The notes beneath the pieces were generated by a model. The model did no database searches. It was not told the DNA's origin and saw nothing but the letters and a program-made list of their open reading frames with translations. From Acidisphaera sp. S103 (GTDB taxonomy: Bacteria; Pseudomonadota; Alphaproteobacteria; Acetobacterales; Acetobacteraceae): 64,000 bases of DNA. The position numbers and the translations under genes were made by a program. The stretch is taken from assembly GCF_009765975.1 (NCBI RefSeq), contig NZ_LMUJ01000064.1, positions 220,885 through 284,884 on the forward strand, in the 5' to 3' direction. Shown piece after piece: positions 1 through 13,900 of the stretch; positions within the stretch are counted from its first letter, which is position 1; the number at the start of each line of letters is the position of its first letter.

Positions 1-2
1 CG

Positions 3-3000
3 ACGGCGTTTGTCGTGCTGCTGACGGCGTTTCTGCTGACCCTGGGGCGGGAGGCAGGGCAGGAAGATCCCTCGGTCGGGATTCCGGTCGCCAACCGCAC
101 CGAACCGGGCAGCGAGGCGCTGATCGGGTTCCTGGTGAACACGCTTGTCGTGCGGGCGGACCTGACCGGCGATCCGTCGTTCCGCGTGCTGCTGCGGCGG
201 ATGCGGGCAGCCTGGACCTCGGTGCTGGCGCATCAGGACGTGCCGTTCGATCGGGTGGTGGAGGCGTTGCAGCCGACGCGCGCGCTGAGCCGGACGCCGC
301 TGTTCGCGACGATGTTCGCGGTGCAGGACACGGCGGCGGTAGAGCCTCGGGTGCATCTGCCGGGTCTGGCGGTGACGCCGCTCGATCTGGCCGGGCTGGC
401 GGCGCGGTTCGACCTGGAGGTGCATTGCTGGCTGGATGGCGACCGGTGTGCCGGGATCGCGGTGCGCGATGTCGAGGCGTTGGACGCCGCCGACGTGACG
501 CGGCTGCTGGCGCGCTGGACGTCGGTACTGCGCGCGGCGGCGGCTTCGCCGGACGCACCGATTTCTCAGCTGGCATCATTGTTGCCCGAGGAAGCGGCGC
601 GGCTGGCGGCGCTGAACGATACCGATACCGGCGACGATCCACCGCCGATGCATCTTATGTTCGAGGCGACGGTGGCGCGCATGCCCGATGCGCCGGCACT
701 GGAGGCTGGCAGCACGCGGCTGACCTACGCCGATCTGGATGCCACAGCCGAACGGATCGCTCGGACACTGGTTGCCGAAGGCGCCGGGCCGGATGTGCCC
801 GTGGTGCTGGCTCTGGATCGCGGGCCGTGGCTGCATGCGGCGATGCTGGGGGTGCTGAAGGCGGGCGCCTGCGTGGTGCCGCTGGACCCGGAAAATCCGC
901 CGGCGCGGCATGCGGCGGTGTTGGCCGCGGCTGGCGCGACGCTTGGGATCGTGGAGCCCAGATTGGCCGAGCATTTGCGGGGGCTTCGGTTGGTGGACCC
1001 GGTTACGGCGGACGGGCCGCCGGTACGGATTCGGGCTCCGCTGCCGGACAATATCGCGGCGATCATCTTTACCTCGGGATCGACCGGCCTGCCGAAGGGC
1101 GTCGAGGTCACGCATCGCGTGTTTGCCAACGTCATGCATTGGCATGCGACGCAGTTGGGTGATCGCGGCCGGCGCACTCTGGGCTTCACGCATCAGGCGT
1201 TCGACGTGTTCTTTCAGGAGGCATTCACCACCTGGGCGCTGGGTGGCACCTTGTTGCTGGTGGACGCTGAGCAGCGTCGCGACCCCGAACAACTCGCCGA
1301 TTTCATCGAGAGCAATGGTGTGGAGCGGATTTTCATGCCGTTCACGCCACTGTCCCAGACCATGGAGGCGCTGACCCGGCGCAATGCCGGCCACAGCCTG
1401 CGCGAGTTGCACACGGCCGGCGAAGCAACGTTGGCGACGCCGGTGCTGCGCGCGTTCCTGGCCGATCTGCCCGGGATACGCCTGGTCAATCATTACGGCC
1501 CGACCGAGACCTACGTCACGACCAGCCACATCGTCACGCCCGATCAGGACCCGGTGCCGATCGGGCGGCCACTGCCCAATCTGCGGGTGCATATTGTCGA
1601 CTCCATGCTGCGCCCCGTCCCGCCTGGTGCCACGGGAGAAATCACGGCTGGGGGAAAGGGACTGGCGCGCGGCTATCGCCGGCGGCCGGACCTGACGGCC
1701 GAACGCTTCCGGCCTGACCCGAATGGCGCGCCGGGCACGCGGATTTACCTGACCGGCGATCGCGGGCGGCTGGGGGCGGACGGGACGCTGCGCTACCTCG
1801 GACGGTCCGACCATCAGGTCAAATTGCGCGGGTTCAGGGTCGAGCCCGCGGAAATCCAGCGCGCGCTGATGGATGGGCCAGAGTTGCGGGCGGCCACGGT
1901 CGGGCTGATGAACGGCGCGCTGGTCGCGCATGTTGTGGTGGCGGACCCATCCGGGAACGGTTTGGTCGCGGTGCGTGCGCGGCTTGGCGAGCGGCTGCCG
2001 GATTATATGCGACCCGCAGCGATCATTCCGCTGCAAGCGCTGCCGTTGCTGCCGAACGGCAAGGTCAATCGGTTTGCCTTGCCGGCGCCGGAGGCGGCTA
2101 TCGATTTGCCTCGGTCTGCGATTGAAGAGGCACTGGCCGGTCTGTTCGCGGAGGTTCTCGGGCGTCCCTCCGTTGGCATTCATGAGGACTTTTTCAGTGC
2201 CGGCGGGCACTCGTTGCTGGCGACGCAACTGGTTTCGCGGATTCGAGCGGTGCTGGGCGTGGAACTGCCGCTGCGGACGCTGTTCGAGGCACCCAGCGTG
2301 GCGGCGGTCGCGACGGCGATCGAGGCGGCGGACGCGCCACCCGAGCCGCCGCGGGCCGGACTGGCGCCGGCGGATTTGGCGCCGCTGTCGTTTGCCCAGG
2401 CTCGGTTGTGGCTGCTGGATCGGCTGGGGTTGGCGGGATACGCCTACACGATCCCGGTGGCGCTGCGGTTGCGCGGGGCGTTGGACATCCCGGCGCTGGC
2501 CGCGGCACTGGTCGATTTGGTAACGCGGCATGAACCGCTGCGAACGGCTTGCCGCGAGATCGACAGCGAGCCTCGACAGTTTGTGTTGCCGCCACCGGAC
2601 GCGCATCTGGATGTGCAGGACGCCGCCGACGCCGATCTGCCGGGATTGCAGGCGGCAGAGATCGCGGCACCTTTTGACCTCGCCAACGGGCGACCGTTCC
2701 GGATGCGGTTGCTGCGGCTGGGGGCAGACGATTTCGTCCTGCTGGGGGCGATTCATCACATCGCGGCCGATGGCTGGTCGTTGCAGGTGATCGTACGAGA
2801 GTTGGGCAGCCTGTATCGACAGCATGCGCTCGGAGCGGCACCCCCGGCCGCGTTACCGCTGCGCTATGCCGATTTCGCCTGCTGGCAGCGGGAACTGATG
2901 CGCGGCGCGCGGGAGGCCCGGCAACTCGACTACTGGCGAGGACGGCTTGCGGGCGTGCCGCCGCTGGTTCTGCCGCTGGATCGGCCTCGGCCAATGCGGG

Positions 3001-6000
3001 AGACGTTCCGGGGCACGGCGCTGCCGGTGCAGGTGCATCCCGGCCTGGCGACCCGGATCGCGGCGCTGGGACGAGCGGAAGGGACGACGCCGTTCATGAC
3101 GCTGCTGGCGGCGTTCCAGGCGTTGCTGCATCGGCTGTCGGGGCAGGCTCGGTTTGTCGTCGGGGCGCCGATCGCCAATCGCAATCGCGGCGAGACGGAG
3201 GGGCTGGTTGGCTTCTTCGTCAACGCCATGGGGCTGGATGCGGATTGCGGGGACGATCCGGGGTTCTCGACGCATCTGGGGCGGGTGCGGGAGGTCTGCC
3301 TGGGGGCGTTCGCACATCAGGACCTGCCATTCGAGCGGGTGGTGCAGGATCTGGCGCCAGGGCGCGACCTGTCCTCCAACCCGGTGTTCAACACGATTTT
3401 CGTGGTGCAGGCCGGGGACACGATGGTGCCTCGGTTCGACTTGCCGGGGATCGCGGTGGAGGTGGTGCCGCCACCCGACATCACCGTGCGGTTCGATATG
3501 GAGCTGCATCTGTGGCCGCAGGACGGCGGTTTCACCGGCTTCTTCGCCTACAACCGCGACTTGTTCGAGCGGGCGACGATCGAGGCCTGGATCGCCGGAT
3601 ATCTGGCGCTGCTGGAGGGAGCCGTGGCGGCTCCGGCAACGCGGTTGTCGGCGTTGCCGCTGACGCCTCCCGGGGGGCGGGCGGCGTCGCTGGAGGGTCC
3701 GGCGGCGGTGCGGTGCGATCTGCCGGGGCGGTTCGCGGCGATGGTGGCTGCTGATCCTGGCGCCTTAGCGCTGGTCGGGGATGGGTTCGCGCTGACGTAT
3801 GGGGAACTGGATCGGCAGGCGGAGGATTTGGCGCGGCGGCTGGTGGTCGCCGGAGTTGGAGCAGAGGCGGTCGTTGCGCTGTCGCTGAAGCGTGGGCCGG
3901 AGGCGGTGGTCGCCATGCTCGGGGCGCTGAAGGCGGGAGCTGCGTATCTGCCGCTGGATCCGGGGATGCCGGAGGTTCGGCGGGAGGCGGTCCTGGCGGA
4001 TGCCGGGGCAGTCGTGGTGTTGGGTGCTGATGACGGTGCTTTCACCGTCATGGCCGGGCGTGTCCCGGCCATGACGGATAGGACAGAGACGGACAGGGCG
4101 GCGCTTACGACAATGGCGGAGAGTACTTTGCCCCTGTCTCCCGACCGGCTGGCGTGCCTGATTTATACCAGCGGCACCACCGGGGTGCCCAAGGGCGTGG
4201 CGGTTACGCATGGGAATATCGCCTCCCGCTGCGTCGAGCCGGACTTCATGTCGGCCGGTCCTGGAGAGGTCGTGCTGCAGTATGCGCCGCTGGCATTTGA
4301 TGCCTCGACCCTCGAAATCTGGGGGCCGCTGCTGAACGGCGGGACCGTGGCGATTGCTCCGCCCGAGCGGCTGACGCTGGCGGAACTGGCGGGGTTTCTG
4401 GATCGCCAGGCAGTGACCCAGCTGTGGCTGACGGCCGGGCTGTTCCGCGAAATGGCGCTGGCGCAGCCCGAGGCGTTGCGGAAGCGGCGGCAAATCCTGG
4501 CGGGTGGCGATGTGGTGGCACCGGAGGCGGTGCGAGCGGTTCTGGGCGACGGAGCGGTGTTCCGCAACGGCTACGGCCCGACGGAAACCACCATATTCGC
4601 GCTGACGCACGCGGTAACCGACGCCTCCGGACTGGACGGTGGGGTGCCGATCGGCCGGCCGCTGGCGGGAACCCGCGTGCATCTGCTGGATGCGGCGGGG
4701 CGTCCGGTGCCCCCGGGCGTGCCGGGAGAGATTTGCGTCGGCGGAGCAGGCGTGGCGCGGGGGTATCACGGCCATCCGGGGGCGACCGCCGACCGCTTCC
4801 GACCTGATCCGCTGTCGGTCGAACCGGGCGGGCGACTGTACCGCACCGGCGACCGGGGACGCATGCGCTGGGACGGCGCGATCGAGTTCCTCGGGCGAAT
4901 GGACCGGCAGGTAAAGATCCGCGGCTTCCGGGTAGAACCGGCCGAGGTGGAGGCAGCGTTGCTGGCGCAACCGTCCGTGGCGCAGGCGGTGGTCGCGGCG
5001 CAGCCAGGTGCGGATGGGGAACGGCGGCTGACCGCCTGGGTGGTGCCGGTGGGTGCCGATCGCGACGGGCATCTGCGCGGCTGGGCCGATTTGTTCGATC
5101 AGCGGATTTATGGCGACGCGGCGCCGGTGGAGGCCGCATTCGACACCACCGGCTGGATCAGCACCTACACCGGCGCACCGATCCCCGCCGCCGAGATGCG
5201 GGCATGGGTCGAGGACACCGTGACGCAGGTGCTGGCACGGCGTCCTGCCGCGGTGCTGGAGCCAGGGTGCGGCACCGGTCTGCTTCTCCGGCGGATCGCG
5301 CCACACACCGAACGGTATATCGGGACGGATGCGTCCCAGGTGGCGCTCGACCGGCTGGGGGCACTGCCGGGGGTGGAACTGCGGCGGCGGGACGCGGCAG
5401 ATTTCTCCGGGATCGAACCGAACACGCTGGACTGCGTGCTGCTCAGTTCGGTGGTGCAGTATTTTCCCGATCTCGCGTATCTGCGGGAGGTGATCACCGG
5501 GGCGCTGCGGACGGCGCGAGCCAGTGGTGTGGTGCATCTGGCCGATCTGCGCGACCTGCGGCACCACCGCCGGCTGACGCTGGCCTCGGAAGTGGCGCGG
5601 GCGGAGGACGCCACGCCGGCGGGCGCGCTGCGCGACGCGGCGGAGCGGCGGTTGGCGCAGGAAGCCGAACTGCTGGTCTATCCGGCACTGTTTTCAAGTT
5701 TGCCGGGTGTCGCGGCGGCGGAACTGCGGCTGCAATCGGGGTCGGCGCATAATGAGCTGACCCGGTATCGGTTCACGGCGGTGCTGCATGCGATGGTGCC
5801 GGATTGGCAGGTGGTGGAGACGGTGCCGGTCCGGACACTGGCGGGGTTGGAGGAGTTGCTGGGGCGGCGTTGTGAGGCAGACACCGGGGGGCACGCGCCA
5901 TTTCCCGTCGTGACGAAGGGGCGGCAGCACAGCGGAGCGGCCGTGATCGCGATGGGGCTGCCGAATGCGCGACTGACCGCTGATATCGCCGTGGCGACGG

Positions 6001-9000
6001 CGCTGGAACGGGCCCCGCCGTCGATGCCGGCGGCGGCCCTGCGAGCTGTCGCGGCGCAGGAGACCATCGACGCGGTCGATCCCGCCGATGTGCTGGCGTT
6101 GGCCGCTCGGTTCGGGGTGGTGTGTGTGTTGGCGCCCAGCGCTGATCCGGATTGCTTTGATGTGGGGTTCCACGAACCGGGGACGCCCGCGCCTTGGATG
6201 CCGTCCTGGCGGCGGCCGGCGGTTTTGCCCGATTTGTTGGCCAACCAGCCGGCGGGGACGGTGGCTGGACTGGTGCCGGCGTTGCGGGAGGCATTGGCGG
6301 CCGTGCTGCCGGCGCCGATGATCCCGGATGCGTTCGTGTTACTGCCTCGGTTGCCGTTGACGCCCGCGGGCAAGATCGATCGGGCGGCGCTGCCGGTGCC
6401 CTCACGGCAGGCGGCGGCGTTTGCCGCGCCGCGCAATGCCACCGAACAGGCGGTCGCCGAGGTGTTCGCCCAGGCGCTGGGATTGCAACGCGTCGGACGG
6501 GACGATGACTTCTTCGCGCTGGGCGGGCACTCGCTGTTGGCGGCGCGGATCAGCGCCCTGTTGCGCCAGCGGCTGGGGCGCGAGGTGCCGCTGCGGCTGT
6601 TCTTCGAGGCTCCCACGGTCGCGGCGCTGGCGGAACGGTTGAGCGGGCTGGAGCAGGCCGCCGAGACCGTCGCGCTGCAACCGGACCCATTGTCGCGGCA
6701 TCTGCCATTTCCGCTGACGGATGTGCAGCAGGCCTACTGGATCGGCCGCGACGGCGCCTTCGCGGTGGGCGGCACCGCGGCGCATGTCTACTTCGAGGTG
6801 GATGCCAAAGACCTCGATATCGAGCGGTTCGAGGCGGCGTGGAACGCGCTGGTGCGGCGGCATGGGATGTTGCGCGCGGTGGTGGCCGGCGACGGCACGC
6901 AGCGGATTCTCTCGGATGTGCCGCTGTATGTCATTCCGCGCCACGCGCAAGCGGACGGCGTGCGCGAACGCCTCGCTGAGGAAGTGCCGCCGTCCAACCG
7001 TTGGCCGCTGTTCCGGTTGGAGGCGTCTCGGCTGGCAAATGATGACGGCTGGCGATTGCACGTCGGCATCGACACGCTGGTGGTGGATGCGCACAGCCTG
7101 AACCTGATGTTCATCGAGCTGCGGCAGATGTACGACTACGCCGTGCGGTTGCCCAGCGACGGCAGCGCGGGGTTGCCTCGGTTGACGCTGTCGTTTCGCG
7201 ATGTGGTGCTGGCTCGGTTGGCGGCACAGGAGAGCCCGGCTTACGCGCGGTCTCGGGATTATTGGATGGCGCGGCTGGACTCGCTGCCACCGGCGCCGGC
7301 GCTGCCGATGGCGCCGGTTCGGCGGAACGGGACGCCTCGGTTCGTGCTGCTGTCGCATCGGCTGGAGGCGGCGGTCTGGGCGCGTATCCGGGATCGGGCG
7401 GCGGCGCGGGGGCTGAGTCCGAACAGCGTGGTGCTGACGGCGTTTGCCGAGGCGCTGGCAGGATGGAGCCGTGATCCGGAGTTTACGTTGAACCTGACAC
7501 GGTTCGAGCGGCCGCCGCTGCATCCGGAAATGCAGTCGCTGGTGGGCGATTTCACCGAATTGCTGTTGCTCGCGGTGTCTTGCCGGTCGGGGGTCGGGTT
7601 CGCCGTCGCTGCCGCGAACTTGCAGCATCGGCTTTGGGAAGACCTGGAGCATCCGCATCCGGGTGCGATCGCGTTGGCGCGGGAGATCTCGCGACGTCAG
7701 GGCCGGCCGCCTGACATGCTGTTTCCAGTGGTGTTTACCAGTTTACTTGGTTTGCCCGGCGGAGCGGCTGGGGAAGATGCACTGCAACGCTTCGGGCCGG
7801 TGAGCTACCGAGCGGCACAGACGCCTCAGGTTTGGCTGGATCATGGGGTGGCAGAGATAGCGGGCGATCTGGCGCTGACCTGGAACGTGCTGGAGGGAGC
7901 TTTCCCCGACGGCGTCGTCGAGGCGATGTTCGGGGCGTATCTGCGGATTTTGCATGCGTTGGCGGGTGAGGAGTCGGCCTGGGATCGGCCGGCGGCGAGG
8001 GATTTGCCGGCGGCACAGCAGGCGGGGCGCGCGCGCTACAACGCGACGTCGGTGCGGCGGGAACCGGCTCTGTTGCATGCCGGGTTGCTGCGGGCGGCGG
8101 CGGCGTATCCCGAGCGGGTGGCGGTGATTGCTGGCGATCGGGTGCTGACGCACGGCGAACTGGCGGCTCGGGCGCGCGGGGTGGCGCGGCGGCTGACGGC
8201 GCTGGGCGTGGGACAAGGCGATATCGTCGCCGTCGCGCTGCGCAAGGGCTGGGAACAGGCGGTGGCGACACTGGCCGCGTTGCAGGCGGGCGCGGCGTAT
8301 CTGCCGATGGACCCGGCATTGCCGTCGGAGCGGTTGCATTTGCTGCTGGCGGATGCGGGGGTGCGGGTGGCGTTGACGCACTCGGCGTTGGATCGCGGTG
8401 CCTGGCCAGACGACGTCGTGCATCTGGCGGTCGATCAGGCGTTGCCGGAGCCGGGAGCGCCGCTGGTGTGTCCGGCGGCTCCGGATGACCTGGCGTATGT
8501 CATCTATACCAGCGGGTCGACGGGGCGGCCGAAGGGCGTGGCGATGACGCATGCCGCGACGGCCAACACTTTGACTGATTTGGAGCGACGCTTCGCATTG
8601 TCGCCCGGCGACCGGGTGCTGGCGTTGTCGGCTCTGTCGTTCGATCTCTCGGTTTGGGATTTGTTCGGCGTGCCGGGGGCTGGCGGTGCGGTGGTGATCC
8701 CGGTGGGCGACGAGGAACGTGACCCTCAGGCCTGGGCGCGACTGACGGCGCGGCATGGGGTGACGCTGTGGAACAGTGTGCCGCAGCTTTTGCAGATGCG
8801 GTTCGATGCGGCGGACGGCGAGGCGCCGGTGCCCCGGGTGGTGATGCTGTCGGGGGATTGGATTCCGCTGTCGCTGGTTGATGCGGCTCGGGGCCGGTGG
8901 CCTGGGACGCGGCTTGTGTCGCTTGGCGGGGCAACCGAGGCGGCGATCTGGTCGATCCTGCATGAGATCGAGCCGGCCGAGCCGGCCTGGCCGTCGGTGC

Positions 9001-10904
9001 CTTACGGGCGGCCGATGGAGAACCAGACGATCGATGTGTTGGGGCCGAATATGGCGCCTCGGCCGGATTGGGCGGAGGGCGAAATCTATATCGGCGGCGC
9101 CGGGCTGGCGCGCGGGTACCTGGGGGATGCCGAACGGACGGCGGCGGCGTTTGTTACGCATCCTGAGACGGGGGTTCGGTTGTACCGGACTGGCGATATG
9201 GGGCGGTTCCGGCCGGGTGGGTTGGTGGAATTCCTCGGCCGGCGCGACGGGCAGGTCAAGGTAAACGGGTTCCGGGTGGAACTCGGCGAGGTGGAGGCGG
9301 CGCTGGCGGGCGCGCCCGGTGTAGCGCATGCGGCAGCCGCGGTGACGCAGGATGCCGCGGGCGGGCGGGCGCTGTGTGGGTTCGTGGTGCCTCGGTTGGG
9401 GGAAGCGGCGGTGTCGGTGCTGCCGGCGGAGGCGTTGGCGGACGCCGCGGCGGTGGCGTTGAAGGCGGCGCCGGAAGAACCGGTGACGGCAGCGACCCAG
9501 GTCCTGTGGTCGGCGGAGGCGGATCGTTATGCCCGCTCCGCCGAGGCGGCGCTGGCCTCGTTGGGTGTATTCCAGAGTTCGGATGAGCGGTGGGAGGTTC
9601 CGGCGCTGCTGGGCCGCACCGGGATCGCCGGGCGTTACACGGCGTGGCTGGAGCGGGCTTTGGCCCAGTTGGGGGCGCGAGGGGTGTTGGTTCGGCGGGG
9701 GCCGGCTTGGGTGGCGTCGCGGCCGCTGAAGGACGACCCGGCAGGGAAACAGTTGGCCGCGGTGCTGACCGAGCGGGTTCACTCGGCGGAATTGTATGCC
9801 GATCCAGCGGTGCCGGAGTTGTATGAGCGGATTTTTGGCGGCTGCCATCAGGCGCTGGCGGCGGCGTTCTCGGTGTTGCTGAGGCAGTTGCCCCCGGATC
9901 GGCCGGTGCGAGTGCTGGAGGTAGGCGCTGGGTACGGCACGGCGACACGGCACTTGCTGCCGTTGTTGCCGGCGGGGCGAGCAGAATACCGGTTCACCGA
10001 CATATCGCGGTTCTTCCTGGATCGGGCGACAGAGACGTTTTCCGGCATTCCGGGGCTGTCGTTCGGGCTGCTCGACCTGGATCGCCCGGCTGCGGCGCAG
10101 GGGGTTCCACCCGGGTCGATCGACATCATCGTGGCGGCCAGTGTGCTGCACGATGCTCGGCGGATCGAGCCGATGCTGACCGATCTGGCGGCGACCCTGG
10201 CGCCGGGCGGCGTGCTGCTGGCGATCGAGGAGACGGTGTTTCATCCGGCCTATGACCTCGGGATGGGGCTGCAGCAGGGGTTCGACCGGATGACCGACCG
10301 CGACCTGCGGCCGGAGCATCCACTGCTGTCGCGTTCCGCCTGGGCGGACGTGTTGGGGCGGTCCGGTTTTGCGGCTTCCCGCATGGTGGCGCGGCCGGAC
10401 AGCATTCCCGAGGCGCTGGGGTTCGATGTGCTGTTGGCGCAGGCGTCTGATACCAGCCGGGAACTGTCGGAGACGGTGGTGCTGGAACATGCGCGCCGGC
10501 GATTGCCGGAGCACATGGTGCCGCGCTCCGTGATCGTGCTGCCGGCGTTGCCCCTGTCTGCGAACGGAAAGCTGGATCGGGTGGCGTTGGCGGCTCTGGC
10601 GCCTGGGCGGGCGGTTGCAGTGGGGCTGGCGCCCCGCACGCCGCTGGAAGCCGAGTTGCTGGCGATCTGGGCCAAGCTACTGGATGCGGAGCAGTTGGGG
10701 GTCGATTCGGATCTGTTCGTCAATGGGGCGGACAGTCTGGTGGCGACCCGGGCGGTTTCGCTGATGCGAACGGCGACGGGGGTCGACCTGCCGCTGCGGA
10801 CGGTGTTCGAGCAGCCGACCGTCGCGGCCCTCGCGGCGGCGGTGGAGATGCGGCAATGGGCCGCCGAGGATGCCTCGGCCGATGAAACGGCGGTGCTGCT
10901 GTGA
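3..10904 (+). CDS. NRPS, 5'-partial: (C)-A(Pro)-T-C-A-nMT-T-Cy-A(Cys)-MT-T
   Basis: The reading frame is already open at the left edge inside a condensation domain, so the gene starts outside the window. Residues below count from base 15. Order: C-terminal part of a C domain (1-175); A1 (core A3 ~351, NHYGPTE ~492) with code DVQFHAHVTK, close to proline DVQFIAHVVK; T1 (GGHSL ~730); C2 with intact HHIAADG (~914); A2 (~1250-2130), code DALWLGGIFK, Val-like at best, interrupted after A8 by an N-methyltransferase (SAM motif VLEPGCGTG ~1748); T2 (~2170); a heterocyclization domain, not a C domain, shown by DTLVVDAHS (~2353); A3, code DLWNMSLIWK, close to Cys DLYNLSLIWK; a second methyltransferase-fold insert ([14 protein letters not shown] ~3300); T3 with GADSL (~3572). 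It should add Pro, an N-methylated aliphatic residue and a thiazoline. All carrier serines are present. The stop overlaps the next start (GTGA). Confidence 0.95.
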   Translation, partial: TAFVVLLTAFLLTLGREAGQEDPSVGIPVANRTEPGSEALIGFLVNTLVVRADLTGDPSFRVLLRRMRAAWTSVLAHQDVPFDRVVEALQPTRALSRTPLFATMFAVQDTAAVEPRVHLPGLAVTPLDLAGLAARFDLEVHCWLDGDRCAGIAVRDVEALDAADVTRLLARWTSVLRAAAASPDAPISQLASLLPEEAARLAALNDTDTGDDPPPMHLMFEATVARMPDAPALEAGSTRLTYADLDATAERIARTLVAEGAGPDVPVVLALDRGPWLHAAMLGVLKAGACVVPLDPENPPARHAAVLAAAGATLGIVEPRLAEHLRGLRLVDPVTADGPPVRIRAPLPDNIAAIIFTSGSTGLPKGVEVTHRVFANVMHWHATQLGDRGRRTLGFTHQAFDVFFQEAFTTWALGGTLLLVDAEQRRDPEQLADFIESNGVERIFMPFTPLSQTMEALTRRNAGHSLRELHTAGEATLATPVLRAFLADLPGIRLVNHYGPTETYVTTSHIVTPDQDPVPIGRPLPNLRVHIVDSMLRPVPPGATGEITAGGKGLARGYRRRPDLTAERFRPDPNGAPGTRIYLTGDRGRLGADGTLRYLGRSDHQVKLRGFRVEPAEIQRALMDGPELRAATVGLMNGALVAHVVVADPSGNGLVAVRARLGERLPDYMRPAAIIPLQALPLLPNGKVNRFALPAPEAAIDLPRSAIEEALAGLFAEVLGRPSVGIHEDFFSAGGHSLLATQLVSRIRAVLGVELPLRTLFEAPSVAAVATAIEAADAPPEPPRAGLAPADLAPLSFAQARLWLLDRLGLAGYAYTIPVALRLRGALDIPALAAALVDLVTRHEPLRTACREIDSEPRQFVLPPPDAHLDVQDAADADLPGLQAAEIAAPFDLANGRPFRMRLLRLGADDFVLLGAIHHIAADGWSLQVIVRELGSLYRQHALGAAPPAALPLRYADFACWQRELMRGAREARQLDYWRGRLAGVPPLVLPLDRPRPMRETFRGTALPVQVHPGLATRIAALGRAEGTTPFMTLLAAFQALLHRLSGQARFVVGAPIANRNRGETEGLVGFFVNAMGLDADCGDDPGFSTHLGRVREVCLGAFAHQDLPFERVVQDLAPGRDLSSNPVFNTIFVVQAGDTMVPRFDLPGIAVEVVPPPDITVRFDMELHLWPQDGGFTGFFAYNRDLFERATIEAWIAGYLALLEGAVAAPATRLSALPLTPPGGRAASLEGPAAVRCDLPGRFAAMVAADPGALALVGDGFALTYGELDRQAEDLARRLVVAGVGAEAVVALSLKRGPEAVVAMLGALKAGAAYLPLDPGMPEVRREAVLADAGAVVVLGADDGAFTVMAGRVPAMTDRTETDRAALTTMAESTLPLSPDRLACLIYTSGTTGVPKGVAVTHGNIASRCVEPDFMSAGPGEVVLQYAPLAFDASTLEIWGPLLNGGTVAIAPPERLTLAELAGFLDRQAVTQLWLTAGLFREMALAQPEALRKRRQILAGGDVVAPEAVRAVLGDGAVFRNGYGPTETTIFALTHAVTDASGLDGGVPIGRPLAGTRVHLLDAAGRPVPPGVPGEICVGGAGVARGYHGHPGATADRFRPDPLSVEPGGRLYRTGDRGRMRWDGAIEFLGRMDRQVKIRGFRVEPAEVEAALLAQPSVAQAVVAAQPGADGERRLTAWVVPVGADRDGHLRGWADLFDQRIYGDAAPVEAAFDTTGWISTYTGAPIPAAEMRAWVEDTVTQVLARRPAAVLEPGCGTGLLLRRIAPHTERYIGTDASQVALDRLGALPGVELRRRDAADFSGIEPNTLDCVLLSSVVQYFPDLAYLREVITGALRTARASGVVHLADLRDLRHHRRLTLASEVARAEDATPAGALRDAAERRLAQEAELLVYPALFSSLPGVAAAELRLQSGSAHNELTRYRFTAVLHAMVPDWQVVETVPVRTLAGLEELLGRRCEADTGGHAPFPVVTKGRQHSGAAVIAMGLPNARLTADIAVATALERAPPSMPAAALRAVAAQETIDAVDPADVLALAARFGVVCVLAPSADPDCFDVGFHEPGTPAPWMPSWRRPAVLPDLLANQPAGTVAGLVPALREALAAVLPAPMIPDAFVLLPRLPLTPAGKIDRAALPVPSRQAAAFAAPRNATEQAVAEVFAQALGLQRVGRDDDFFALGGHSLLAARISALLRQRLGREVPLRLFFEAPTVAALAERLSGLEQAAETVALQPDPLSRHLPFPLTDVQQAYWIGRDGAFAVGGTAAHVYFEVDAKDLDIERFEAAWNALVRRHGMLRAVVAGDGTQRILSDVPLYVIPRHAQADGVRERLAEEVPPSNRWPLFRLEASRLANDDGWRLHVGIDTLVVDAHSLNLMFIELRQMYDYAVRLPSDGSAGLPRLTLSFRDVVLARLAAQESPAYARSRDYWMARLDSLPPAPALPMAPVRRNGTPRFVLLSHRLEAAVWARIRDRAAARGLSPNSVVLTAFAEALAGWSRDPEFTLNLTRFERPPLHPEMQSLVGDFTELLLLAVSCRSGVGFAVAAANLQHRLWEDLEHPHPGAIALAREISRRQGRPPDMLFPVVFTSLLGLPGGAAGEDALQRFGPVSYRAAQTPQVWLDHGVAEIAGDLALTWNVLEGAFPDGVVEAMFGAYLRILHALAGEESAWDRPAARDLPAAQQAGRARYNATSVRREPALLHAGLLRAAAAYPERVAVIAGDRVLTHGELAARARGVARRLTALGVGQGDIVAVALRKGWEQAVATLAALQAGAAYLPMDPALPSERLHLLLADAGVRVALTHSALDRGAWPDDVVHLAVDQALPEPGAPLVCPAAPDDLAYVIYTSGSTGRPKGVAMTHAATANTLTDLERRFALSPGDRVLALSALSFDLSVWDLFGVPGAGGAVVIPVGDEERDPQAWARLTARHGVTLWNSVPQLLQMRFDAADGEAPVPRVVMLSGDWIPLSLVDAARGRWPGTRLVSLGGATEAAIWSILHEIEPAEPAWPSVPYGRPMENQTIDVLGPNMAPRPDWAEGEIYIGGAGLARGYLGDAERTAAAFVTHPETGVRLYRTGDMGRFRPGGLVEFLGRRDGQVKVNGFRVELGEVEAALAGAPGVAHAAAAVTQDAAGGRALCGFVVPRLGEAAVSVLPAEALADAAAVALKAAPEEPVTAATQVLWSAEADRYARSAEAALASLGVFQSSDERWEVPALLGRTGIAGRYTAWLERALAQLGARGVLVRRGPAWVASRPLKDDPAGKQLAAVLTERVHSAELYADPAVPELYERIFGGCHQALAAAFSVLLRQLPPDRPVRVLEVGAGYGTATRHLLPLLPAGRAEYRFTDISRFFLDRATETFSGIPGLSFGLLDLDRPAAAQGVPPGSIDIIVAASVLHDARRIEPMLTDLAATLAPGGVLLAIEETVFHPAYDLGMGLQQGFDRMTDRDLRPEHPLLSRSAWADVLGRSGFAASRMVARPDSIPEALGFDVLLAQASDTSRELSETVVLEHARRRLPEHMVPRSVIVLPALPLSANGKLDRVALAALAPGRAVAVGLAPRTPLEAELLAIWAKLLDAEQLGVDSDLFVNGADSLVATRAVSLMRTATGVDLPLRTVFEQPTVAALAAAVEMRQWAAEDASADETAVLL
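4031..4077. repeat. Palindromic element inside A2 coding sequence
   Basis: A perfect 14-bp inverted repeat (CCGTCATGGCCGGG, 5-nt loop CGTGT, then its reverse complement) spans 4045-4077. A second perfect 8-bp hairpin, TGACGGTG-CTTT-CACCGTCA, spans 4031-4050 and shares the left arm, so the two foldings exclude each other. The element is translated in frame as [12 protein letters not shown], in the variable part of the adenylation domain before core A3 (about residues 1344-1355). Its style (GTCATGG...CCATGAC) matches the palindromes at the right edge of the window. It looks like a dispersed palindromic repeat that landed in a permissive loop of the gene. Confidence 0.8.
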
Positions 10905-13900
10905 GCGATGCTCGTATTGGATCCTCGCTTGATGGGCTGATCGCGGCGCTGCGGGAGCGTGGGCTGCGGATTCGGGCGCAGAATGGGCAGTTGGCGGTCA
11001 GCGGGCCGCAAGGGGCGTTGACGGCCGATCTGCGGGCGCAGTTGGTGGATCAAAAACCCGCGCTGCTGGCATTCCTGGCCGAAGCGACAGAGGCAACGGA
11101 TGCAATCGGCCAGTGCGCGCCGCCAGGCGATCGCGCACCGGCGAGCTTTGCCCAGGCCAGGCTGTGGTTCCTGGAGCGGCGCGGCGATGCCGGGGCGGGT
11201 TACGTGGTGCCGCTGGCCACGCGGCTGCGGGGCCGGTTGGATGTGGCAGCATTACAGGTGGCGCTGGACGGGCTGGCGGCTCGGCATGAGCCGCTGCGAA
11301 CGGTGTTCGCCGAGGATGCCGACGGGACAATGCAGATCGTGCTGCCCTCAGCGCCGGTGGCGTTGCCGATCGACGATTTGACGGGCGGGGCCGATCCGGA
11401 GGCAGCGTTGCGGCTGACGGTGGAGACGGAGGCGGCGCGAACCTTCGACCTGACGTCGGAACCACCGCTGCGGGTTCGGCTGCTGCGGCTGGCCGACGAC
11501 GATCATGCGCTGCTGCTGAGCATTCACCACATCGCCTTCGATGGTTGGTCGGCTGGGGTGGCGCTGGGCGAACTGGCGACGCTGTACGATGCGGCGAAGG
11601 CGGGGCGAAAGGCGGCTCTGCCGGGCTTGCCGGTGCGGTACCGGGATTATGCGGTCTGGCAGCGGCAACGTGTCTCCGGACAGCGGTTGCAACAGGGTTT
11701 GGCGCATTGGATGGCGCGGCTGGATGGCGCCCGGGCGCTGGTGCTGCCGCTCGATGGGTCGGGCAAGGCCGGACCCGGCGCGGGGCGACGGCTGCGGCAC
11801 GCGGTACCCCGGTTGGCGGCAGTTTGTGCGCAATTGGACGCGACGCCGTTCATGGTGCTGTTCGCCGGCTGGGCGGCGCTGCTGTCCCGGCTGACCGGCG
11901 TGACCGACGTCACGCTGGGATCACCGGTGGCGAACCGCACGCGCGGCGAAACCGAGGGGCTGGTGGGGTTCTTCGTCAATGCGCTGGCATTGCGGCTCGA
12001 CCTGTCCGGGCGGCCGAGTTTCGCCCAGGCAGTGGAGCGGGCTCGGGCGGTGTGCCTGGATGCGTTCGCCAATCAGGACATGCCGTTCGAGCAGATCGTC
12101 CAGGCGCAGCGGGTAGCCGGTGGCGCGGGTCTGTTCAGGCAGGTTTTTGCGTTATTGCCGCCGGCGGGGGCGCCGCCGGTGCTGGATGGGCTGGTGGCGG
12201 AGCCCTTGGACTCGGGGCCGGTCGCCGCACGGTTCGAGCTGGAACTGCATGCTCGGGTCGTCGATGGGTCGATCGAGCTGCTCGCGGCGTATGACCCCGG
12301 GCGATTCTCGGCGGCGACGGTGGATGAATGGCTGGGGCGCTATGCCCGGCTGTTGGACGCACTGCTGACGGATCCTTCGTTGCCGTTGGATGCGCCGGTG
12401 TTGCTGACGCCGGGCGAAGCTGAGCGGATTGCTGCCTGGGAGACGGCACCGGCCAGCGAGCCACCGACCACGTTATGCGCACTGGTGCGGCATGCGGTAC
12501 GGCGTTGGCCGGACCTGCCCGCGGTGCGCGACGCCAGCGGCGGGATGACCTACGCGGCGCTGTGGCAGGCCGCCGGGCGGGCGGCTTCGGGGTTGCGGGC
12601 GCTTGGCGTGCGGCGGGGCGACATCGTGGGATGGCGCTTCGACCGAACCGCGCCGATGCTGGCAGCGCTGCTGGGTATTCTGCGAACCGGTGCTGCGTGG
12701 CTGCCGATTGATCCCGCGCTGCCTGCCATTCGGCAGGCGGAATTGCGGCAGCGCGGCGGGCTGAAATTCGTCGTTGGCGACGACCTGGCGGTCGAGGCAC
12801 TGCTGGATGGGGACGACTGGACCGGTTCGGACGCGCCCGCCCCTGATGATTTAGCCTATCTGATCTTCACCTCGGGCTCCACCGGGACGCCAAAAGGCGT
12901 CGCCATCGCGCATGGCGGCGCCGCCAACCTAGCTTTGGCGCAGGGGGCATTTTTCGGGACCGGCCCGGACACGCGCGTGCTGCAGTTTGCCAACCCCGGC
13001 TTCGACGCGTCCGTCTCGGAGATTTTCGCCACCCTGGCCGGCGGTGCCGAACTGCATCTGGCACCCCGGCCGCTGTTGCTGCCGGGGCCCGACCTGATCG
13101 GGACGCTGCGCGGGCGGCGCATCACCCATGCGACCTTGCCTCCGGCCTTGCTGCGCGAGATGTCGCCCGAAGGATTCCCCGACCTCAGGACGGTCATCTC
13201 CGCCGGTGAGGCTTGCACCCCGGACATTGTCGCCGCCTGGGCGCCCGGACGCCGACTGCTGAACGCGTATGGACCGACCGAGGCCTCGGTCTGCGCTGCG
13301 CAGGGTGAAATCGCCGCCGAGAGCGGAATACCCGACGTCGGGCGGCCGATGCCGGGGGTCACCGTCCGCCTGCTCGACAATGCCGAGCGGCGGGTGCCCC
13401 AGGGCGCGGTCGGAGACCTGTGCATCGGCGGGGTTGGCGTTGCGCGCGGCTACCACGGGCGCCCCGACCTGACAGCCGAACGATTCCGGCCCGATCCTTA
13501 CGGCGCGCCAGGGGACCGGCTGTATCGTTCGGGGGATGCGGCGCGCTGGCGGGCGGGTGGGCGGATCGAAGTGCTGGGGCGGCTCGATGCGCAGGTCAAG
13601 CTGCGCGGCATGCGGGTGGAACCAGCCGAGGTGGAAGCGGCGTTGCGCACCCTGCCCGGCATCGCCGATGCGGCGGTGGTGGCGGTTGACGACACGCTGG
13701 TCGGGTACGCGGTGCCGGCACCGCCGGGGATCGAATTGTGGCCCTCGGTGGCCGAGTTCTTCGTCTACGACGAACTGCTCTACCACGCGCTCGCCAGCGA
13801 CACCCGCCGGGCGGGACCGTATCGGACGGCGATCGCGGCGGCGGTCAAGGGGCGGGTGGTGCTGGATGTCGGCACCGGCGGTGAGGCCGTGCTGGCCCGC

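Noticed and set aside
6700-7990. Calling the domain before the Cys-type A a normal C domain
   Set aside because: HHxxxDG is absent and the DxxxxD Cy motif is present, with the [10 protein letters not shown] Cy start.
7743-10514. Very long minus-strand open frames opposite the NRPS genes (also 18425-20080, 22326-25460, 28376-30778)
   Set aside because: Their translations are Arg/Gln/Pro-rich with no domains; they are antisense shadows of high-GC coding sequence.
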